A stretch of 64,000 bases of DNA from Symbiodinium natans (lineage: Eukaryota; Sar; Dinophyceae; Suessiales; Symbiodiniaceae). The notes beneath the pieces were generated by a model. It was not told where the DNA came from, ran no database searches, and worked only from the letters and a program-made list of their open reading frames with translations. The position numbers and the translations under genes were made by a program. Positions 41,608-49,258 of this stretch are shown here, one piece after another; the first letter of the stretch is position 1, and every line of letters starts with the position of its first letter. The DNA is taken from the NCBI GenBank assembly GCA_905221605.1, contig CAJNDS010000783.1:1-64000 (forward strand). Direction: 5' to 3'.

Positions 41608-42782
41608 CAAGTGCCATTGCGGAGGGTCTCTATCTCCGCAACATCCTGAAAACCTTGTGCCCTGATGAAGTGCAGCCGGTGGCGAGGTTGGATTCATCTT
41701 CCGCCCGGGCCGTGATGGCCAAGGCGGGGGTATCTCGACTGAGACACCTGGACGTGAGGCTCCTATGGGTCCAGAGTTTAGTTCACCGACAAGAAGTTCA
41801 GCTCAAGCCAATCAGCACTCGAGACAACCCCACGGACATCGGTACGAAACCGCTTCATAGCGAAAGAATCCGATATTTGCTGACCTTGATGGGTTTTCGA
41901 AATCCGGATGGTGCTTTAAGTTCCAGTGCTGTAGCCAGGGTACACAGAGTTCGTTCGACGTCTACTGCGCAACACAGTCAACTCTTGAGACTTTCAGCTT
42001 TTCTCCTTGCCATAGCCTTGAGCCGTGCAGTGAGCCCAATGGAAGAATCATCGGAGTTTGAAGCGAGCGAGCTTATGGAGAAGATCGTGGAAATGTTCAT
42101 GTGCATGCTGTGGCTGAGCTACCAAATCATGGAAGGGCTTGGAATGGTCGGCAAGCTGATGGTGACCTCTGTTTCGAAAGAAAGCTTGGTGGTTGGAGTG
42201 GCAGTGGTCATGCTGGTGTTGGGCATCGGCATTGGAGCGATAACTGCTTCAACGAGAACTTCGTCTTCACCGCGAGCTACGCCAACGAGAACTTCGTCTT
42301 CACCGAGAGCTACCTCACCGCGAGCTACTTCAGCGAGAACTTCGTCTTCACCGAGAGCTACCTCACCGAGAGCTACCTCACCGAGAACTTCGTCTTCATT
42401 GAGAGCTACCTCAGCTACGACAGCGTCTTCGGCAAACACTACTTCCGTGAATGAGGCGAATGTGCGAGAAGGGAGAGAGACAGCTTTGGAATCTCTTCGG
42501 CAACGTTCAGTGACAAGGTCAAAGCAAAGGCAAGCTGTGAGAGACCAAAGAAAGCAGTTCGTGCAGTTTGCAGAGAAGTCACTGGCGCTGGAGGGCGAAA
42601 GGGACAGAGCTGCATGGATCGCTTCTTCATGGGGGGAGTGTTATCATCGTAGCCGACAATGCGAGGCCTTGTTGAAGGTCAAGCAAACAAGCTTAGTGAC
42701 TGTGGAGGAAGCCTGGAATCGAGAACTTGCGCCATGCAAGCTGTGTGAGTCAGAGCATTGGCGAATCTATGTGCTGGAGTAG
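41608..42782 (+). CDS. Copia element 2: end of RNase H plus hydrophobic C-terminal extension
   Basis: AIAEGLYLRNILKTL resumes the RNase H interrupted at 32418. DSSSARAVMAKAGVSRLRHL, KPISTRDNPTDIGTKPL and YLLTLMGFRN complete it near 41905. The frame continues ~290 residues: a hydrophobic LLRLSAFLLAIALSRA, an acidic-helical segment (EASELMEKIVEMFMCML), a strong transmembrane-like VVGVAVVMLVLGIGIGAI (about 42185-42240), a Ser/Thr/Arg/Pro repeat tract (42252-42435), and a basic helical, Cys-containing end. Position and hydrophobicity recall env-like extensions of some copia elements, but no homology was recognised. Between 42783 and 43126 nothing was seen. Confidence 0.6.
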
Positions 42783-43126
42783 AAGAATGTGAACATGAGC
42801 TGCTGGTGGTGGCTTCGCTGCTGCTGCTGCTGAGATGAATGATGCAGTGAGCTTGTGCCACGTCGAGTACTGAGTATGCATTTTGCAACCAGACAGAACC
42901 ATGCAAGAGTAGATGTACATGTGCGTTGTGTTTGGTGTGTCGTTTTGGGTTAAACCCGAGAACCCGCTACACTAGGTAGAAATTTTCCTCGGGAAGTCAG
43001 GAAAGAAAACCTGGCGACTTTTGCAGTGTTTCAAGTGGAGAATTGGCAGTGCGAGCTCTAAAAGAGCCAGCAGAAAGAATGGTGGTATGCCTTTTGTATA
43101 GACTTCAAGGCATCCCAAGGAGGGGT

Positions 43127-43228
43127 GATAAACCCAAAATTTCCCATGTGCATAGAGTCTTTTGACCATGTTTGTATAGTTGAGAAACATGCTACGGACG
43201 AAGGCTTTTGGTTTAGAGAAAAGTCGCA
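43127..43228 (-). repeat. Inverted arm matching 26127-26227
   Basis: Contains the last codons and 3' flank of protein B. The reverse complement lies 17 kb away at 26127-26227. Similarity stops sharply at GGGTTTATC on one side and within the last coding codons on the other. Confidence 0.9.
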
Positions 43229-46200
43229 CCATCATTGGAGCTTGAAGAACCAACAAGTGGAACATTGCCACTTGACTTAGTTCTTTGTGAATCCCTTTCT
43301 CGCAAAAAGGTTTCCCACAGGTGTCGCGCGCTATTGGTTTCTTCCTCGCTTGAATCACCTGAGGAATCAGCGTAGGAGACCAGAGCTCCCATCTGATCAT
43401 CATCATCCACCACATCTGCCCACGCTCTGCTGAATGGATACGACAAACCACCACGAGGCTTTACCGGTTCCAGTGGCTTCGGCTTTTCCACCACCTCCGC
43501 TGGCTGCACACGTCGATGTGAGCGAGAACGTGGCACCAGTCGCACCTGTTTCCGATCCAGCAAGGGCCTTCCCCTTCTAACAGGGTTTGATCTTGACCTA
43601 CCCGCCTTTGTTGGCGGGTTCACCGGTGGCATTCCAACTCCCACCAATCGCAACTTCTGCACGCACAGCGGGGACCTCTGCGCAAGCGTCCAAGCGTCAC
43701 GGTACTTGCCTGTGTCGAAAATCTCTCGATAAGACCCTCGTGGCATTTCCTTTGTACCAGGACCTTCAGCTTCACGCACCTGAGAGATAGTTCTCACCCC
43801 ACCTCTTCCAGCTTCACGGCTTCCAGAAGATTGCTCCACGCGTACCGATGCGTTGGTAGAAACAGCCACATCCGGCGACATTGGCCGGTAATGGACACCA
43901 CCCACCAATTGCAGAATTTTGCAGGCCGTCACCTTGCTAACCCCTTTTTCCACCAAATCCTCCACGAAGATGTACTCTTGTAGCTCCTTGACATTGGTCA
44001 CACCAAGCTTGATCATCACGTCACTTACGTGAGGTGTATACACCCACAAGTGTTGGTTGCGAGCCATCCAATTTTCTATTGGCTCTTCTGGATTCTGAAG
44101 ACGTACAGTGGTAGACTCTGCCACCGAATCCTTTTGTACATCTCCATCTGCTCCATCCAGCGTATCAACCTCACCTGCTTTCTTTGACACATTGGTCATT
44201 TGCAACGCTTGTGGTGCTGAGGAGGATGAAGATTCAGCTCCCCCACTTGCAGGTGGCTGAAAAGTACTCCTGTCCGAAATCTCCAATCCTCTCTCTCTTT
44301 CAAACCGGACCTGATTGGCCACATGTACCAAATGTTTCAGGTGCGCCAGCCGCTCATCTGTCATCTCGTCGTGGGAAAATCTGCAAGAATTGAACCGCTT
44401 ACGGCACTGTCCTCTGAGGTAATAATCGAAACAGCAATGGTGGAACCCTGCGTCCCGTAGTGCCTTCCTGGAAGCATTGTCCCAAGCTTTGCCGGGTTCC
44501 CAAGTCCCTTCCAATGCTACTTCATCGTCGTGAAGATACCTACATGAGCTCCCATACTTGCAACCACCTTGATTGTAATGCAGACACAGCCGACTTTTTG
44601 GCTCACCCAACGTAGGTTCACCCTTTGATGCACCTTTACCAAAGTTGTACTTGGCTCTGAAGGCTGAATCTTCCCGCTCCTGCTGTGCCTCATCCACTGT
44701 GCCTTCCTTTGTAGGAGGGTCACCAGTGTTCCCATCCTCATCTCCAGCTTTTTGGCTGTTCTTTGGCTCAGTTGGTCCACCTCCTGGCCAACCTTCACCA
44801 TAACGACGATGTTCATAGGAACACTCATCTCCATTGCGACACCTTCCCTGACTGAAGAACTTGCACAGCTTGCTGTATCCTGGTGACACAGTTCTTGGCG
44901 TCATGTGAGCCTTTTTATACTGATCTGAATCCATGTAGGCTTCCATTGGCTTGTTTTCCCTCTTACTCATAACTTCAATTGCACCATCAAGCTCCTGCAA
45001 AAACCGCTTGGTATCCAGCCAAAGCGCGTTCCAAAGTTCATCTTTACCTTGGCTTAGCAACATTGCCACCGTTTCACCCACGACTGGTCCACTAAATCTC
45101 CTTTTCTTCCGTGCCAGTGCGTTGTGGTACTGCTTCCGGGAAAAGGTGATTGTTTTTTCCAAACCTGCACATTCTGTACCATCGGGCTTCCAACCATCAC
45201 TTTGCAAGATGCTGTATGCACGCCGAGCTTCAGTGTTCAGGAATGCATGATCTGCGACACACTCCATAACCTCGTCTATTGGACGACTCAGCAACATCCC
45301 AGTGATTTTGCCCACATAGGCCTTATCAGCTTTTTCATCTTCCAGAAGAGTTCTATAGATCTTTTCTCCATAGAGCTGTTTCTGCACAGCTTCCTCTTGT
45401 TCTTCAGAAGATAATCCTGGATCGGCAAACCACTCGCGGGACTGCCGTTCTTCCGACTTCCAGTCCCATTGACCGTCGGAACCTTGGTACCATTGACCAG
45501 CGTGCCATGAATCTGTCCACCACGTACCCCAGCCGCTGTCTTTCCATTTGCGCAGCGTCGAAGAGGAGTCCTCCTCATCCTCTTCCAAAACCAGGAAGGT
45601 GTCCAAGATCACGGTACCATCATCATCCACCCTTTCCACTGTTCCATTGACAGTGTCACCAATTTTGAAAAGAGGTGTATCTTTCCCTTCCGCAGGAATT
45701 AGTACATTCATATCGCCATGGTACAAAAAAGCTCCATGTACATTGATGCAGCGCACTAGACCATTGATCCGATCTCCCTTTTGGTAACAATGCTTCCCAG
45801 GTGTATCCAAGGCTCCCTCTTTGGGCACTTTCTTCGCTGGTTCTTCAGAAACCGGAATTGTTTCTTCGGCTCCCGGAACGTCCCTTGTTTCCACCTTGGG
45901 GGCAAGCTGCTTGTCCTGCTCCACGAGTCCCACAAGCTCATCCACCTTGTGCTCCTGGAGCTCAGGACCATCCTCTTTTCCAGCCAATGGCTTTGCCTCA
46001 TCTGTTACAGTTCGCTCGGTGTCGACTTCCGGCAAGCTTTCAGATGGCAATACTTCCCCCTTCCTGGGAGTGGACCCACCATTGGAGTCTTTTTTCAAAC
46101 CTTCTGCAGCAGGCAAATTTTCTTCCACTGCAGGGCTGTTGGATTGGTCATCCGCGGTAGGCACATTTTCTTCCACCGCAGCCAAAAGAGAATCACCACT

Positions 46201-47736
46201 ATCGTTGACCACAGCTGCCACATTGGCTCCGGTGTAGCCTTCGCCATTCCGTTCCTCGCTGCTAACTTCAGGCTGCACCAGTGCGTCCACCTGTGAACCT
46301 CCGTCGTCAGCTGCTACGGAGACCTGCGCCCCATTGTTGCAGTCATCCGCGGAACGTGACACCATATGCGCCTCAACCCGTGCTTTTTCTGCACTCCAGG
46401 TACTATCTGGCACATTGACCCGCGCTTCATTGGCGCTCCAGGCCTCATCTTTCAGATCAACCGTGTCTCCAGCTATTTCAGAAGCTTCTTTTTTCCCTTG
46501 AATGGCAGAATTCTTGGCACCAAACGAAGAGACCTCCTCAGTCGTAACGCACGACTTTTTCCCTCCGTCATCCAAATCTCCAGGACCACCTTCCTTAACG
46601 ACAGGTACCACATCCACCACTCGCTCTTCCGCAGCCGACACAGTTCCAATCTCCGCATTGGGCATTTTGTCCTCTGGACCCACCGATTCCACCGCTGCCA
46701 CACCCTCAGAAAGCGCTTCCGTTTCTTCCCGATCCAGATGTTCTCCAGCGATGTCTGCTTGGATTCCAGAAATTCCTTCCTCTTCAGGAGAACCCGAGGT
46801 CTGGGCGTCACCACCACCCCTAAAACCGCTATCCCCGATAGTAGAGGAAAAATCCTTTTCACCTACACTATTTACACCGCTGTTTACACTTTCCAAGCTA
46901 CCCTGTTGTGCCCTGAAAGACTCAGTAGGCGACGAGGACGAGGTAGTACCCAGTGCTGGCTCATCTTCCACAGGGACAATGCCCATTCCAACACCAGACA
47001 CCTCACTGTTTCCAGCCATTCCAGTCTTCTTAGGCAACACCCATTGGGTATCTCCAGTGTCCAAGCAGTAAAGATACTCTCTTCCATCCTCATGAAAATG
47101 GCGCTCCCACGTCTTCCCATCACAGTCGATGATTGGAAGGTCAGCAGCTTGAGACAATTTGCCTCCACCAGCAGCGTATAAGTCTTCCTCTGACTCCTGC
47201 CGTATTCTCGCTGCTTCCAACTCCAGGATTTCTCCTTCACTCATCACCATAGCAACAGGAACAACTCCTTCTGCGTCCCCAGTGAAGAGGATACTGCTTT
47301 TTGTCGCAGCAACAGGCGCAGTTTCCTCCGCTTCACCTGTCAACAGATCACCACTTTCAGTCGCGAAGCTCACTTTATTGCGAGCTCGCTTGGGAACAGG
47401 GATAACATCCCCAACCAGCTCGGTCTGGCACTCTTGCTCCACCATCTTTGACGTAGAGGAGCTTATTTTTGACGCTCCCGTTGATTCAGCAGGTTCCGCA
47501 GCTCGAAGACAAAGCCCATGTTTGCTCAGAAGGCGTAGCAAAACTACTTCCATCTGGTCTTCCAGTCCTTCCACCACCGGCTTCTCTTCGCCACGCATAC
47601 CACCAGCATCAACCAGAGCTTCCGCATTGGGAACCACTTTTTGACCCGTTGCAGACCTTTTGACACCACCTTCACCTTGATCGCCCACATTGGAGCTCGA
47701 CGATGCCGCACCAGTCTGTAACCAATTGGTAGCCAT
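43213..47736 (-). CDS. Large RNA-binding-type protein B: WW, S1-like, three CCCH fingers, SAM-like
   Basis: 1507 uninterrupted residues from the ATG at 47736. A WW-like module (WERHFHEDGREYLYCLDTG, then DTQWVLPKKTG) is at about 203-237. A long acidic, repetitive region (STWSAEKARVEAH and similar) follows. An S1/OB-like unit (GDRINGLVRCINVHGAFLYH, GDTVNGTVERVDDDGTVIL) lies at about 650-712. CCCH fingers are at about 955 (CKFFSQGRCRNGDECSYEH), 1047 (CLHYNQGGCKYGSSCRYLH) and 1100 (CFDYYLRGQCRKRFNSCRFSH). A SAM-like helical unit (VSDVMIKLGVTNVKELQEY) is at about 1235-1277. Such modules point to RNA processing or decay, but the combination is not one I recognise. Spliced-leader relics upstream suggest the locus descended from a processed mRNA. 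Plan resembles broken gene A. Confidence 0.75.
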   Translation of the reverse strand: MATNWLQTGAASSSSNVGDQGEGGVKRSATGQKVVPNAEALVDAGGMRGEEKPVVEGLEDQMEVVLLRLLSKHGLCLRAAEPAESTGASKISSSTSKMVEQECQTELVGDVIPVPKRARNKVSFATESGDLLTGEAEETAPVAATKSSILFTGDAEGVVPVAMVMSEGEILELEAARIRQESEEDLYAAGGGKLSQAADLPIIDCDGKTWERHFHEDGREYLYCLDTGDTQWVLPKKTGMAGNSEVSGVGMGIVPVEDEPALGTTSSSSPTESFRAQQGSLESVNSGVNSVGEKDFSSTIGDSGFRGGGDAQTSGSPEEEGISGIQADIAGEHLDREETEALSEGVAAVESVGPEDKMPNAEIGTVSAAEERVVDVVPVVKEGGPGDLDDGGKKSCVTTEEVSSFGAKNSAIQGKKEASEIAGDTVDLKDEAWSANEARVNVPDSTWSAEKARVEAHMVSRSADDCNNGAQVSVAADDGGSQVDALVQPEVSSEERNGEGYTGANVAAVVNDSGDSLLAAVEENVPTADDQSNSPAVEENLPAAEGLKKDSNGGSTPRKGEVLPSESLPEVDTERTVTDEAKPLAGKEDGPELQEHKVDELVGLVEQDKQLAPKVETRDVPGAEETIPVSEEPAKKVPKEGALDTPGKHCYQKGDRINGLVRCINVHGAFLYHGDMNVLIPAEGKDTPLFKIGDTVNGTVERVDDDGTVILDTFLVLEEDEEDSSSTLRKWKDSGWGTWWTDSWHAGQWYQGSDGQWDWKSEERQSREWFADPGLSSEEQEEAVQKQLYGEKIYRTLLEDEKADKAYVGKITGMLLSRPIDEVMECVADHAFLNTEARRAYSILQSDGWKPDGTECAGLEKTITFSRKQYHNALARKKRRFSGPVVGETVAMLLSQGKDELWNALWLDTKRFLQELDGAIEVMSKRENKPMEAYMDSDQYKKAHMTPRTVSPGYSKLCKFFSQGRCRNGDECSYEHRRYGEGWPGGGPTEPKNSQKAGDEDGNTGDPPTKEGTVDEAQQEREDSAFRAKYNFGKGASKGEPTLGEPKSRLCLHYNQGGCKYGSSCRYLHDDEVALEGTWEPGKAWDNASRKALRDAGFHHCCFDYYLRGQCRKRFNSCRFSHDEMTDERLAHLKHLVHVANQVRFERERGLEISDRSTFQPPASGGAESSSSSAPQALQMTNVSKKAGEVDTLDGADGDVQKDSVAESTTVRLQNPEEPIENWMARNQHLWVYTPHVSDVMIKLGVTNVKELQEYIFVEDLVEKGVSKVTACKILQLVGGVHYRPMSPDVAVSTNASVRVEQSSGSREAGRGGVRTISQVREAEGPGTKEMPRGSYREIFDTGKYRDAWTLAQRSPLCVQKLRLVGVGMPPVNPPTKAGRSRSNPVRRGRPLLDRKQVRLVPRSRSHRRVQPAEVVEKPKPLEPVKPRGGLSYPFSRAWADVVDDDDQMGALVSYADSSGDSSEEETNSARHLWETFLRERDSQRTKSSGNVPLVGSSSSNDGATFL

Positions 47737-47801
47737 TGCTTCAAGCTACCACCCTAAAGCCGAAACACAAAACGCAGGGAACCTAATTTGGGCTCATAAC
47801 C

Positions 47802-48019
47802 TACGGGGGGCAACCAAAGGGGGACAGGAAACGAAACAGTCAACCCCAGAAGAAGCCCTTGTTTCCCCTGGACCAACCAACAACAAACCAACCCAAAACA
47901 CCAAGCACCCTTTCTTCACTAGGCGCATGGCCCGATCTTGAGCCAAAAATGATACCGGGTACATTGACCCTTGAGCCTTTTACACCAACTCTTTTCCTTA
48001 ATACAAACTGCAGCTCCGC
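47802..48019. repeat. Gene-B upstream segment, duplicated at 22076
   Basis: Nearly identical to 22076-22291. On the minus strand it holds two spliced-leader-like relics and lies just upstream of the gene-B start codon, ending beside a TTTAGGG tract. It may serve as promoter and leader. Confidence 0.9.
47937..47959 (-). other. Spliced-leader relic upstream of gene B
   Basis: Minus strand CCGGTATCATTTTTGGCTCAAG, about 200 bp before the ATG. It resembles the 22-nt dinoflagellate spliced leader, with a second GGCTCAAG at 47970-47977. Relics of this type mark genes formed by reverse transcription of trans-spliced mRNA. Confidence 0.62.
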
Positions 48020-48306
48020 ATAGGGTTTAGGGTTTAGGGTACTTCATTGTAAGACTCGATATTCTGAGGTACATGGTCGCCCTGAGCTGCTTTTGGCAGG
48101 TGAAGGAAAAGTCTCCTGCGGAGGAGGGGGTTTAGGGTTTAGGGTTCAGGGTTTAGGGTTTAGGGTTTAGGGTTCGGGGCTTAGGGTAACTGTCTCGCAC
48201 AGGGTCTCAGGGCCATCTCAACTCCATCGAGGAGATCTGAGGAAGAGCGAGTCTTATAATGAGGTACAGGCCTAAACCCTAAACCCTAAACCCTAAACCC
48301 TAAACC

Positions 48307-48345
<39 letters not shown>

Positions 48346-48354
48346 ACCCTAAAC
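48020..48354. repeat. TTTAGGG and CCCTAAA tracts in opposite orientation
   Basis: TTTAGGG units occur at about 48022-48042 and 48128-48187. They switch to CCCTAAA then CCCTCAA units at about 48271-48354. The change of strand argues against a single chromosome end and suggests separate insertions or inversion. Confidence 0.9.
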
Positions 48355-48483
48355 CATCTTTGTGCCTTTGTGCGTTGACAATCAGTCAGAGCTGAGCTGC
48401 ATGGAGCTGCGAGGGAATTCCTTGGAGGCTATGTGGCACGGTGCACGAAGACTTATGGAAAGTTTCCATGGGCCTGCCAGCAT

Positions 48484-48587
48484 CTACTTGGTACTTATTC
48501 ACCAATTCTAACTGTACTTAAGGCCCTTTAAAGGTTGGTTATAAGCACAGTTATAAGTGGTAAATAAGTACCATGAACCTCCAAGTA
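48484..48587. mobile_element. MITE copy with CTTGGAGGTTCATGG-type ends (left end deleted)
   Basis: Begins CTACTTGGTACTTATT and ends AATAAGTACCATGAACCTCCAAGTAG, so the left arm lacks the AGGTTCATGG part. It shares the TAACTGTACTT and GGTTATAAG internal motifs with 60332-60472. Confidence 0.65.
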
Positions 48588-48777
48588 GGGGCCTTAATAG
48601 GAATTGGGTTCTGGGGGGATATTATAATACAATTAGGAACCATGAAGGGAATATTATGAGTAGTTATTCCGGCCCCTAACTGGTGGACCCTGGACCCAAG
48701 AGGAGCTCCAGCTTTGTGCAAGCGTGCGCCAGGAAAATGGGCCGCATGATGCAAGGTGAGACGTAGCCGCCGGTTCG

Positions 48778-49118
48778 AAGGGTTTAGGGTTTTGGGTTTA
48801 GGGTTTAGGGTTTAGGGGTTTAGGGTTTAGGGTTTAGGGCTATTTATAGTTGAGGCACAAAACCTGGATTTCGACAGCTCAAGTTTTCGGCTGCCTGATT
48901 TTCCCACATTGAGTTTTCAGTCGATCGGCCATGCAGCACCAAGTTGTGGTGAACCCTGGCAGTTCTGAGAGGGTCGTGGTCAACAACAAGGAGGCGAGCC
49001 GGAAAGCCCACAAGAATGGCCCCCGAAAATAAAGCCACAGTGAAACTTTAGTTCTATGGGTTTAGGGTTTAGGGTTCAGGGTTTAGGGTTTAGGGTTTAG
49101 GGCTGAGGGTTTAGGGTT
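48778..49118. repeat. Two TTTAGGG tracts around a short unique segment
   Basis: TTTAGGG arrays with occasional variants lie at about 48780-48838 and 49058-49118. The ~220 bp between them hold no recognised gene. Confidence 0.9.
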
Positions 49119-49258
49119 TATGTTTCTGTCCGGACTTACAACGCAAGATTTGTCGCGTGCTGTGGGTTGTTTGTTGCCTCTAGCATGTCTGAAAGCCCAT
49201 TGCCATCCATTGACTAACAAAACAACTGAAGAGGCCACTTTTAGGCCAGCTTCCACAA

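Larger units (their letters stand above)
26902..42782 (+). mobile_element. Ty1/copia-type retrotransposon 2, interrupted by a nested element
   Basis: Gag, protease, integrase, RT and RNase H occur in copia order. RNase H is cut at 32418/41608 by a 9189-bp insertion, and removing that interval would rejoin one reading frame. A post-RNase H extension runs to 42782. No LTR pair could be found by eye within 26228-26900 or 42783-43130, so the termini are unknown. A frame change near 30915 and an extra T in the run 31490-31495 also break this copy. Confidence 0.85.
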
